Source of the DNA: Scortum barcoo
Taxonomy: Eukaryota > Chordata > Actinopteri > Centrarchiformes > Terapontidae
Assembly: GCA_023238725.1 (NCBI GenBank)
Contig: CM041553.1
Coordinates: forward strand, 19,255,501-19,319,500
DNA length: 64,000 nt
Direction: 5' to 3'
Part shown: positions 21,218-31,660 of the stretch, piece by piece
Layout of the letters: each line of letters starts with the position of its first letter
How positions within the stretch are numbered: position 1 is the first letter of the stretch
The notes under the pieces: generated by a model
Database searches by the model: none
Told to the model about the DNA's origin: nothing
What the model saw: the letters and a program-made list of their open reading frames with translations, nothing else
Made by a program: the position numbers and the translations under genes

Positions 21218-22907
21218 TTATGCATCCAGGGGCACAGGACACATGGACAGACACACCAGATTGAATGCATAGAAGCAAATCTGTGAGAGAACGATGCAGT
21301 CTCCTCTGTTGGAGTAAAAGGAGGTGGGCTTGATGTAGGCCCAGTCAAAGTTCCGCAGGTTCAGTGACCTCTGACAGTGCTGGTCGCTGAGAGCAACCAG
21401 GGCGCGCACCATGGTGTATTTGGCTGAGCAGCTGTTGGCTATCACTGTACGCACTTTGTCAAAGTGCAGCAGGAAACAGGGGTCATCCTGGAGCCAGACA
21501 GCACAAAAAAAATCTTGGTTTTAATGATGTGGAATTACCCTGTATGTAAATGTGCTCAGGATAAGCAGGTTTAGAAGATGGATGGATGGATGGATGGATG
21601 GAATGATGTGGAATTTTTATTTTTCAATCTGGTACAATAATCCAATGAATAAATACATGTTCTGTCCTTTCCCATTACCCAAGAACAAAACCAGAGCAGT
21701 AAACCAATTAAAATAACTAAGCAGCCTCTCTGTTGATTAAAATCTGATTAGAAGCCATTGAAGCTGATGGGAGATGAAAGCATAAATATGAAATGATGTT
21801 GTTGCTAAAAATGTGAATTAATTTCTCCAGCACACTACATCTTGTCTCTTTCAAATTCCATGAATGGCTCTCTGAGGACACTATTGTTTGACTTGAAGCT
21901 TCATCAAGCTATATGAACCTCGAGTTAACATTACTTTGTCAAACCCTGATAGGTATGTACAGGAATATTTGTGATTTATTTTGTTTTTAGTTAGGATCCC
22001 AATGAGAGACAGCTGATATTAGATTTTAGGTCTACATGAAAGACCACAACAGTGAGATGAAAAATAAGAAGCACTGAAAAATGATTAGGCTTACATGAAT
22101 GTGAAATCATATTTTGAGATTTATTACAAATTTTCAAAGCTTTCATGATAAGAGAGGGTCAAGGTATGATTAAGTTTATTTTAGTCATTAGAAAACATAT
22201 TTAGATAATTGCATTCTCTGTGTGCCATCCTTTCTATAGAACACCATAGGAAATAATGCATTGGAAGCTGCAGTTAAATTGAGATAATTACCACATCAGG
22301 GTCCCGTCCATCAACGAGAGTCAGGTCTTGTAGGGACCAGATCTCCGTCCTCCTGTAGCAGTCCTGTATGCTGGACCGTTTGGTGTGGGACCTCTTGGAT
22401 CCGGACTTCAGGGACGACTGAGAGATCTGACATCGCACTATACTCAACTGCACCACTTTGTTTTTAGCAACTGCAGGAAAAAGAAAAATAACAAAAGTGT
22501 TGAGAGAAATGAAAAGGTATGCTGCAACAAGGAGCATTTGAACTGCAGTACAACTAAAACCTTGACTCATTTCAATCCTTTCATGGCCTGTTCCTCTATC
22601 ATCAAAATAATATCTGTGCAGCTGGTAAAGTTACAATTTAAAGATTAGAAATAATCATAATCATTAAAATAATAGAAATGACCTCCAATAAATGAGTTTA
22701 TTCAACTCCTAAAAGCAGCTTTAAAATGTCTCAGGTGAACAAAAATGTATTGAAATGACATCATAAACAACTAGAAAGCCGTTTACCTGACACACAGAGA
22801 AAATGTCGTCCGTGCGACGGCTCTTCAATCTCAATAAACTCCACCAGTCTCTGTTTTGCAGGTCGGAACAAAACTCTCTGCATCTCCTCCCTCAGAAGAG
22901 ACGACAT
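21218..22907 (-). CDS. exoc1l: Exocyst complex component 1-like protein (Sec3 N-terminal domain), complete, 3 coding exons
   Basis: Coding exons on the minus strand: 22787-22907, 22292-22470, 21218-21487. They total 570 nt, 189 aa plus stop, with phases 1 then 0 and no frame break. The protein starts MSSLLREEMQRVLF and ends in a hydrophobic Cys-rich motif, ICFYAFNLVCLSMCPVPL, which closely resembles vertebrate EXOC1L. The body corresponds to the Sec3/EXOC1 PIP2-binding N-terminal fold, without the long C-terminal exocyst region of EXOC1. The family has no well-established function; membrane phosphoinositide binding is inference from the fold. A strong acceptor (pyrimidine tract then CAG) lies two bases upstream of the ATG, implying an untranslated leader exon further 5'. 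The neighbourhood with clock and kit supports the identity. Confidence 0.88.
21577..21602. repeat. (GGAT)n tetranucleotide repeat in an exoc1l intron
   Basis: About six GGAT units inside the intron between exoc1l exons 2 and 3. The phrase GAATGATGTGGAATT occurs on both sides (near 21520 and 21602), a small local duplication. Confidence 0.8.
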
Positions 22908-22909
22908 CA

Positions 22910-23177
22910 CTGGAGAGAGGAAGAGAAGAACCAAGATCGGATGAGTGAGAAAAAGCTTTATAAAGAAAAAAAAAAACAGAACAGTAAGGCCAAGAGGCAA
23001 CAAGAGAGAGCAAGAAAGAACAGATGAGACAGAGAGAGAGAGAGAGAGGCGAGGAAAAAAATGATGATCGTGACACTGAAACCTGGCAGTGGTGGGGAGG
23101 GAGGTGGTGATGTTTCCTCTGGTCAGACCGCGCAAAAGTATGTGGTTGTGTGTGTGTGAAATGAGCTCTTACTCAAC

Positions 23178-23214
<37 letters not shown>

Positions 23215-24479
23215 TCCCCTGCGAGGCAGTCAGGTTTGATGATCAATGTTCATCTTTCATTAAAGTACTGCCTTCATACCAACTTGCCCAGGAGGGATGT
23301 AGTAGAAAGGGAGCAATTAAAGGCCAATCTCTTCATCATTTCAACCTTTTATTGCTTCAATTAAGATCCATTACGACGCTGATCCTGATATTGACTCATG
23401 TTTCCTGCAAATATGGATTTCACTCTCGGATTTGTATTTACCTCAGTGGAAAGCGTCAGACCCAAAGCACAGACACGCGCGGCGCTTTACCTCAATTGGA
23501 CTGTATGTGGTCATATGCTCCTTCCCTACACACAGAGAGACAGTCTCTTTCTGTCTTTCTGCAGTCTTTCCATCTCCACTCACTCACCTATATATGTTGC
23601 TTCATAATGTGGCACGGTGCCCGATGTTTGTCTGTGATTAAACGGTTGTTGTGTGGGAAAAGGAGGTCCCACAGCACTCTGCATGGTTTCCATTACCCTG
23701 TAATAATTCAATCTCTGGGAACAGGTGCACGCAGGGTGAAGCACTTAAATGGATGGATATTTACATGCACACAAAGAATGCTGCTACTTCTTTAGTGACC
23801 CCACAAGACAATTTGATAGGTGTACTGATGGCACAATATTATATCGCTTTTTCCAGCATGTAAGAGCAAAACAGCGTGGGAGGACTCTTCCATAAGCAAA
23901 CCGACCAAGAATGAACTGGGCCGGAGCTCTGATTTGATTTGTTGGCAGGAAAGAGTGTGGCTCCATTGGATTTGTCACATTTGTGAAAACAAAGACGGGT
24001 TCCTTCCACAGCTAAGTGCTTCATTGTTGTTGTTTTTATTGTTGTTGATGGTTTTTGTGGGTGTTCACTTGAAAGGCTTTTTGCCTCTGAGATGGAAAGA
24101 TGAGCAGATGGGCAGGAAGTAGAGAGGAAAGGAAACACACAAGTGTTGAATCTCATGAATAACACATGAGGTTTTGTGTACTTACTTATCATAAACTTTA
24201 ACCCCTGTCTGCCTTTCATGTACATTTAAATGGTTCTCATTAGTACAATAACTGGAGAAAACCTAATATTGGCACAACAGAGAGCAAAAATAAAGACTGC
24301 AACGATTTCCCAGATAAGGATACATCCACGTGCCTTTATCTGTAATTGTGAGAAAATAGGTTTGTGTTGATTTATGTGAGCATTCAAATTATCCCTGACT
24401 GTGTGGAAAGTGCAGGTGAGTAGATATAAAAACCAACAGGATATAAATGTATAGCAACTATAATACTGTTATAAAACAG
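22910..24479. other. Spacer 5' of exoc1l, no coding gene seen
   Basis: The first 150 bases are purine-rich on the plus strand, so they form the pyrimidine tract of the exoc1l acceptor and its upstream intron on the minus strand. An exoc1l leader exon and promoter should lie somewhere here, but I cannot place them. Overlapping small reading frames have no recognisable product. Confidence 0.45.
23179..23213. repeat. (AC)n microsatellite
   Basis: About 17 AC dinucleotides upstream of exoc1l. Confidence 0.9.
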
Positions 24480-25095
24480 CAGGGGAGGAGTTTGGAAAGA
24501 GAGGGGGATGCATGATTAAAGAGGATTAAGAGGAGGTGAACAGAGTTTAGGGAGTAAAGTCAGAGCACCTGGCAGAGAGAATGAGGAGAAGGTCCGTGTA
24601 ACAGTGGACAAACGGATGAAGCAGGGGAAGAAAGTAAGGAAGAAGGAGCTACTGAAAAAGAAGGATGCAGAAGAGCAAGAGTGGGCAAATATATAACACT
24701 GGAGGAAAAGCAGAGGAAGCAAAGGAAGAGACAACAGAGCATCTCGGGAGAAGAGAACAGAGGAGCTGAAAACAAAAGAGATCAGGTTGTGGAGATGAAT
24801 TAAGGATAATGATTTAAGAAATAAATAACACAGATTATGCAGGAAGGGGCGCTGAGTGAGGCAAAGATGAGAAAGGGGAGAAAATGATACATAGGAGGAG
24901 GGGGAAAATCCTCAAAAAGCTGATAAGGGCTTATCCGACCAAAGCAGACGAGACCTGAAAACGATGACGGAGAAAAAGAGAGGGGAAAAAAAGAGACGGG
25001 GCAAATGTAGTTCACAGAGAGGAAGGAATAAAAGGCAAAAACTCTGAGACGGTGCAGAGGAATTATGAGCCCATGCAGGAGGAAGGAATTAATGA
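24480..25095. other. Purine-rich (GA) strand-asymmetric tract
   Basis: About 600 bases in which the plus strand is overwhelmingly A and G, built from irregular GGAGGA, AAGAGA and GAGAAGG words. Reading frames here on either strand are low-complexity artefacts. It looks like an old, decayed purine/pyrimidine repeat. Confidence 0.65.
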
Positions 25096-26156
25096 GGTTG
25101 ACACTGTTATACATTAAGCAAACTAGAGTAGAGCTAATGAAAACACTTTGCTTTAAAGTACAAGCCAGAGGCTGGAATCTCCAGTGTGTTAAACGTATAG
25201 ATTCTGGGTTTAACAATTTGCAAGATTTTGTAGCAAAAACCTGAGCTTGTCTTGATTTAATTTCTAATTGCTGCAGACATTTTAACTCTTGAACTGTTTT
25301 GCTTTGAGGTGGTTCAGCCTTTTTGTCAGTTCAGGACTGTTTTGCATTTAAAACGCTGTGATATAGCATTTATACATTTTTGCACTGATGCTGTCGTGCA
25401 TTGCACATAACTAATGTGTTACAGAATTGCTTGCTTGCATTGTGAGGCCATTGTTATTGTTGATTATTATTATGATTTTTTCTACAAATATTAAGCCTAG
25501 TCTGGGAGCAAAAGTCGTCGTAAAAAGCTGAGAACAATATATTTCTGCTTTTACATTATATATGAGCCAAGAAATTCAAATACACCTCGCTTCTCTCTTC
25601 ACCCTAAAACTAAGATAATTAATAATACCCTCTTTCATATGTTTCATCATGTAACATATGAGATTACCTTTCCTGTAATATTCCCAAACCCCTCACAATG
25701 TCTTTAGTCTTACACACACAACTAACTGCCTTCTGTTCAAAGTGCATCCGTACCCAGCTGGGAGGCACAGATGGTGCTGGAAAAATACGTTTCCAGCAGT
25801 TGTCTTCCTTTGTTAGAGCTGATAATGGCCTCAAGAGCTGTAGTGATATAGGTGGATGAAACAGGCACAACCCGTCCTCTAATGTAGCAGGACTGTCACA
25901 GGAAACATGGCGCTCACAGGTCAATTTAACTGTAATTATGACACCAATTAAGCTATCGTTTAGTTTTTAGTTTCAGAGACTGCTCAGCACATTAGTAGTT
26001 ATGTATGGTCAGCACCATCTATCATATTTAAGGATTATAATGTAGGTATGGATTGCTTGTAAACCATGATTGAACTTTGGGTTTTGATAATTCTATTAGC
26101 TGTGGTTTAATTCCACAGCAGTGAGACAGTACTTTGTTTATTTTGTGTTTACATAC
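25096..26156. other. AT-rich spacer, no gene seen
   Basis: No supportable reading frame, RNA gene or repeat element in this stretch. It separates the purine-rich tract from the three-copy array. Confidence 0.5.
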
Positions 26157-27165
26157 ATGATTCTCTCTTGATAACATATTATTCTCTTATAAATAGCTAC
26201 CACACCATCCATTACATATATTGATTAAATGCAGCTCTAAACACAACCAGACTCTTCCGTTATCTCTTCTCTCTAATGTTATTTTTTAATAAATGTTGTA
26301 TTTACCAAGAAAGGGGTTGTAAACTTTGTTTTAAGCGGTAATATACTCCATTTAATGTCATTTCATATTATGTCAATAAAACTATGTCAAAAATGAAGGT
26401 GATTTGGAGAAAATGTGTAATGAACATCTAATTCCACATCATGCTTCATAAAAACGCTTTAAAATGTCAAAATACACCTTAACATGTATTTAAACATATG
26501 ATTTTCTCTTGATAACAATGAACAATTCTGTATTAAATAGCTACCACACCAACAGTTTACTGACTGCAGCCCTAAACACGACCAGACTTTCCTCTCTCTA
26601 ATGTTACCTTGTTTACGAATGTTGTATTTACCTCAAAATGTGTTGTAAACTTTGTTTTAAGCAATAACACACTCACTGTTGTACATCATTTTATGTTATG
26701 TCTAAAATTACATAGTCCTTTGGAGAAAATGTGTAATGAACATCTAATCCCACATCATGCCTCATAGAAAATGGCTTATAATGTCAAAATGCACCTTAAC
26801 AAGTATGTACTTTTATGATTTTTCTCTTGATAACATAATATCATCAGCGAACAACACTGTATTATAGCTACCACACCAACTATTACACATGTTGACTGAC
26901 CGCAGCCCTAAACATGACCAGACTCCTCTGTTATCTCCTCTCTCTAATGTTACCTTGTTTATGAATGTTGTATTTACCTAGAAAGGGGCTGTAAACTTTG
27001 CTTTAAGCAATAATACACTCACTGTTGGACGTCATCTCATGTTATGCCAATAAAAGTATGTCAATGCAAATAACATGATCGTTTGGACAAGATGTGTAAT
27101 GAACATCTGATCCCACATGGTGCTTTATTTAAAAGTGGGCTATATTGTCAAAATGCATCGCACCA
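26157..27165. repeat. Three diverged tandem copies of a unit of about 320-340 bp
   Basis: Units begin at about 26157, 26498 and 26815, each with ATGATT(n)CTCTTGATAAC. Within each unit the same blocks recur in order: TAGCTACCACACCA, GCAGC(C/T)CTAAACA, ACCAGACT, TCTCTAATGTTA, AATGTTGTATTTACC, TGTAAACTTTG(C/T)TTTAAGC, TGTGTAATGAACATCT and CCACAT(C/G). Copies differ by substitutions and small indels. None encodes a protein. Confidence 0.85.
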
Positions 27166-27589
27166 TAACACGAATTTAGGGGAACCTCGACACAGTATAT
27201 GCACAACGTCACGGTCTGCGGAGCTCCTGATTGGATGTCGATAAAAGGGGGAACCCCTCGCCATCAGGCAGGGCCATCCCTCCCCTGCTCTGCTCTGCAC
27301 CGACCTGGCCAGCGTCCAATGTCACATTCACACTCCACTCACCACCGCAACCTAAACTGTGTTTTCCTGGGAGAAATACACCGATTTTAATCATGCGCAT
27401 TAATATTACTGTGCAACTATTCCATATATACCAAGTCGTTCGTAAAACACGAACAGTTTCCTGCCATTCTACCTTGCGTCTATTTTTTTTATTTTATTGA
27501 GTCATTTAAAAATATTAAAAAAAACAGGTGACACTGACGGTTGTCCGGCTGGAAAAGCCATAATAAAAAATAAAATAAAATAAAAAAAA

Positions 27590-28520
27590 CACGCGGAGTC
27601 ATTTCCCCTTTTGAAGAGCACTCAGCGACCCCCCCTCCGTGTCGCTGCTGCTACTGTACTTTGCAAAATAGTGCGCCCTACTGTCTCCATTGCGCATGAC
27701 TGTACGTCGTAATATGAAGTAGGCCTCCTGTTTTTCTCCCCAACCCGGAGTCCTTCTGCCCCCCACCGCCGCCGCCTCCTCCTCCTCCGATGCAACGTTC
27801 AAGTAAGCAAAACACGGAGGCTGCCGTTCGACTACTCGTCAAGGTAAAGCTTTATTTTCATGCATGTCCAAAAGATAAGCAGGCGTCGATCGGGAAATAG
27901 CACAAGCCGCCGTGTGTGTGCGTGTATACATGTATGTGTGTGTGGGTTTTTTAAGCGTGCGGAAGCGGTCGGACTGCAGAGGAGGCTTCGGGACTGTTTC
28001 CGCACGCTCGAGGGAGAGCAAGGCCCAGTGACCCACATTCAGAGAGGCTCGTGTCTATGTGCGCGAGCGTGGGCGAGCGCGCGCGCGGCTCTCTCCTCCG
28101 TGTGTGTTAGCGTGCGCGTACTGTACGTGTGTGAGTGTGTACATACATCTGCCGCGAAAAATGTCTCCACCGTCGCCGCTTTCGGACGTTTCTCCGCCGC
28201 CGCTGGCTCTCGTGGTCTTTTTATGGGCTCTCGCTCGCGCTCGGCTCCCGCGCGGCGTTTGAGGACCAACGGTAAACGTTCCGGACGTTTATTTATTTTC
28301 GCGTTTCAATGTCAGTTGTTCCGTGACAGCTCGAGGCTCGGCGCCAGCTCGACAGGAGATTCGTCTCTCTCTCTCTTTTCTCCCCACGCTGTTTATTTAT
28401 TTTTCTCGCCTTCGAGACACGGTTTGCCCGCCGCAACCGCGAGTCCCGGTGTCCGAGAGAGTAACCGGGGCAGTGGGCAATAAGAGCCTTAAATCTCTGA
28501 GTTAAATGGGCAGTTTTCGG
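27590..28520 (+). promoter_or_regulatory. clock: CpG-rich region: presumed clock promoter and first leader exon
   Basis: The only strongly CpG-dense stretch in the window, with CCGCCGCC, GCGCGCGC and many CG steps. It lies upstream of clock on the same strand. Several good donors could end a first non-coding exon, for example CTCGTCAAG|GTAAAG at 27843 and ACCAACG|GTAAAC near 28271. I cannot choose among them. A CRE-like half site (CGTCA) and an inverted CCAAT box occur near 27210-27235. The 207-codon reading frame here is a chance product of low stop density. Confidence 0.6.
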
Positions 28521-29004
28521 CAGCAAGCTTAGTTAGCCTGCTAGCTAGCTAGCTATATATGGGTTGCTCTCTTAACGGTTGTATAACGAACACCTGTGGC
28601 ACTAAAAAAAAAAGGTATATTAAAATGCTCTTGTTTATGTATATATCAGTGTCTGTCTCGGTGGAGGGCTTTAGGCGGTGTCCACATTGCTAAATATGAG
28701 TGTTTGTTCGCTAGCGGCGCTGTACAGTGAGTGTACATCTCTCAATGAGGCTGCTCTCATTGGCCACCGGGACTGCACGACTGTAGGTCAGGCCAGTGCT
28801 TCCCAAAGTGCCCACTAAGATGGTCTGACAAAACGCCTCGGTCTCCCTGTTGTCTCTCACTAAAATGACCGCAGGAAGATAATGTAGTTAACCACGGGCT
28901 TTTCTGTCCCTGACCTCTCTGTGCACTCATTTCTTCAGAATCCCCTTAAATGGAGTTTATTTTGGCAGTGTCCCCCAAGTGGCGATGTGTTGGCTGATTG
29001 GTTG

Positions 29005-29345
29005 CTTCATTGGTTGACATTTCAAAACTAGTTGATTAATTGACGACATTATTATTTTTTTATTATTATTATTATTTTTATTCTAGCAAAAAAAAAAGCC
29101 AACAGTGCCCCAGTTCAAGCTCCTCAGGTGTGAGGTTTTGCTATTTTTCTTTATTGCATGTGATAATAAGGTGAATTTTCAGGTGTCAGACCGGGCGAGG
29201 TGATTGGTCATTTTCCACTGTTTAAATTTTGTAAACCAAATTGCTAATTGAGAAAATAATTGACCAATCAGTAGTTGATGAAAAAAAATGGATCTGAAGC
29301 AATTAGGCGATTAATCAGTTGTTGGAGCAGCAAATATTTTGAGAA
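29005..29345 (+). mobile_element. Degraded interspersed repeat, copy 1
   Basis: Shares words with the copies near 29380, 49285, 50262 and 62275: GATTAATTGA, AAAATGCCAAA or AAAAGCCAACA, TTCAAGCTCCTCAGGTGTGAG, GAGAAAATAATTGA and a GATTAATC-type end. This recurrent sequence is common in teleost introns and carries no coding capacity. Boundaries are approximate. Confidence 0.5.
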
Positions 29346-29379
29346 TTGATTCATCCCTAAAGTCATACATTTACATACA

Positions 29380-29745
29380 CTTGGTTTTTGCTTCTCAACT
29401 TTAAGGATGTTCTGCTTTTCTGTGTTTTATGTCACTGTAAACTGAGTATGTTTGGTATTTGTCTGTCAGCTGGACTCCATCTTGACCTCATTTTGAGGAA
29501 CTTGTAAGGAAATTATACAGAAATTCTAACCGCTATTTTTTATTTTCAATCAGTTAATCTTAAAACTAACTGGCAGATTAGCTGGTAATGAAATCAATCA
29601 TCAGCCCAAATCTTTATGGCATGAATGTATGAATATTACACACATATTACACACTAATTTACACTGTTGGTTGGACAAAACAAACTACTTGAAGATGGCA
29701 CCTTGAGCTTTGAGAAACCGATGAGTATTTTCAGCATATTGAACA
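29380..29745 (+). mobile_element. Degraded interspersed repeat, copy 2
   Basis: Contains CTTCTCAACTTTAAGGATGT, TCTGCTTTTCTGTGTTTTATG, TTGGTTGGACAAAACAAACTA and GATGGCACCTTGAGCTTTG. These correspond in order to blocks of the same repeat family as the neighbouring copy. Boundaries are approximate. Confidence 0.5.
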
Positions 29746-29918
29746 AACAATATGATTGCTAACACTTTGTCAGTTGGTTGCTGTCATGATTTCCTGTTTT
29801 GAACTTGCAGCGACGTGCATATTTAGATTCCTTGTTGACCTCTAGAGTTTGCATGCATAGTAAATAGTGAACCTGCCCCATGGTATGTTTGTGAATGAGA
29901 CAGCATTTTTGTGTGCAG

Positions 29919-30010
29919 GTAAGGTGTGGCTCACACGAGAGGATTTATCACTGCTTGGAAGGATAACATCTAAAACAGCTAGTTTTGCCTGCGAAGAGAC
30001 ATTCCAGAGA
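29919..30010 (+). other. clock: Probable non-coding leader exon of clock
   Basis: A 92-base segment bounded by GTGTGTGCAG on the left and GAGA|GTAAGT, a near-consensus donor, on the right. It holds no long frame and lies upstream of the initiating exon. The exon is predicted from splice signals only. Confidence 0.4.
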
Positions 30011-30707
30011 GTAAGTTTAAAAAACTAGTGAATCACCATTTTTTAATATAAATGGGTCACTGTGCTTCAAAAAGGTTTCTGAATTACTAATAATGTAAGC
30101 ATAATAAGGATGAGTAATGTTGTATTAGGTTTGCTTCAGCGGGCTGACTGATAATCATAATGTTTCATTAATTAATTATCAGTTAATTTATTAGTTTATA
30201 ATTAATTTACTTGTCTCAAAACAGTTACTGACAGTACAAACTGGTAGCAACTTTTTGCAGCAGGGTCCAGTTTAATATATGATAATGATACAGTATAAAA
30301 ATGGTTTTAAAAAATGCAAAACTTTCATTGATTGATTAATCAGTAAAGATGGTCTACTACACTGGCTGTAATCTGTTCTGTTGCATCTCATATAAACATC
30401 CAAGCTTGCAAGTGAGCTATTTTTATTTGGACAGGATAAGTGATTTCTTAGAAAATACTAAAAATAATCATTCTGAGCTTTAAATGTCTTGCATTAATGT
30501 AGGTTATAACCAATGTGGAGTTTTTCTGTATACTTTTTAGTTTCTGGAAGTTGCAGTTAGAAAGAAAACAGTCGTCTTCTTTTTCCTTCCTTCTCTTTTT
30601 ATTTCTTATTTCCACGGCTGTAAAGATAAAAAATGGCTGAAGGCTGGCCACAAGTTGACCTGATGACACCACATGATCCCAGTTTTATGCTCCAATTTCT
30701 CCTGTAG

Positions 30708-30846
30708 GTTTGGTTGACCACTATGTCTGTCCTGTGGCCTGGTGCTCTCTCGTGACCCCAATGACCTCACTCAGCTTCGACCCCTAACCCTTTCTCCAAC
30801 CCCTGAGGAAAGACGTTGACTGACCGTGTGCATAAGCTGCATTGGG
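30708..30846 (+). other. clock: Probable non-coding leader exon of clock
   Basis: A 139-base segment preceded by a pyrimidine tract and TCCTGTAG and followed by TTGGG|GTGAGA. Its base composition is richer in GC than the flanking introns. Predicted from splice signals only. Confidence 0.45.
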
Positions 30847-31588
30847 GTGAGATGTGGCTACTTCATGTACACTCACACACAGAACTGTGTCGTTACACAC
30901 TGAAATTAGCTCATGAATAAGTTTGTTCATGCAGACCATTTCACTGAGTAAATCTAATTACACTTTATTTATACATGTGCTCCCTAACACATGTTGCAAC
31001 ATATATTATGATATTTTAATAACCACAAAAGTAGCAGTCAGTTGTGTATTGAAGTACAACAGGAGCTGCCATAGTGAGCTAGTTATCTGAACCACAAGTT
31101 AATATGATAATTGTGATTGGCAGATGACGCACTGAGTGAAAAACATTTTCAAAATACTAAACGTGCCTGTCTGTTTATAAACACATACATAAATACTTGT
31201 TTCAATTATTGTACATATCAGTAAGGACTTTGCATTTAGTTCATATCATTCATTATCATTATCATTCATTCTCATTTGACACCTGACCACTTAACCTGTT
31301 TGACAAGATGAGTGTGTTTTTGTGTGTGTGCAAAAGTGCATGCAGTTATAAGTGTGGTAAAATAAAAACAAATAATTAGGGTTAGGAATAGTTTGATTCC
31401 AATCTATTCCTTTCGATCTATATTCAAAATTGATTACTGGTTTAACTCTTTTCAGGCTAATACTGCAGTATGCTGGGTACCATTCACTTGTGTTTCTAAT
31501 TCCACTGAGTTGTATGTATATAAATCATAACTGCCACCAAAAGCTTAATACAACACTTTTTCCACAACTTGTTTTTCTTTCTCTCCAG

Positions 31589-31660
31589 GTGGTCTTCCAA
31601 ATGCCTACCTCACGACTAAAGAGCAAATCACTGCAGCCACAGCCCTGATCAGCAGCCACC
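31589..31660 (+). other. clock: clock 5' UTR part of the initiating exon
   Basis: The acceptor TTTCTTTCTCTCCAG ends at 31588. The exon runs to 31677 and carries the start codon at 31661 in a strong context, GCCACCATGA. Only 17 coding bases precede the donor. Confidence 0.75.

Noticed and set aside
22908..27589. Possible NMU, PDCL2 or EXOC1 gene between exoc1l and clock, as in mammals
   Set aside because: I looked for the neuromedin amide motif and for exocyst or phosducin-like exons and saw none. The region is repeats and AT-rich spacer.
27860..28483. The longest open reading frame in the window (207 codons) in the CpG-rich region
   Set aside because: CpG-rich DNA is poor in stop codons; the protein has Cys/Val/Arg-rich low complexity and no domain, and the region fits a promoter and leader exon of clock.
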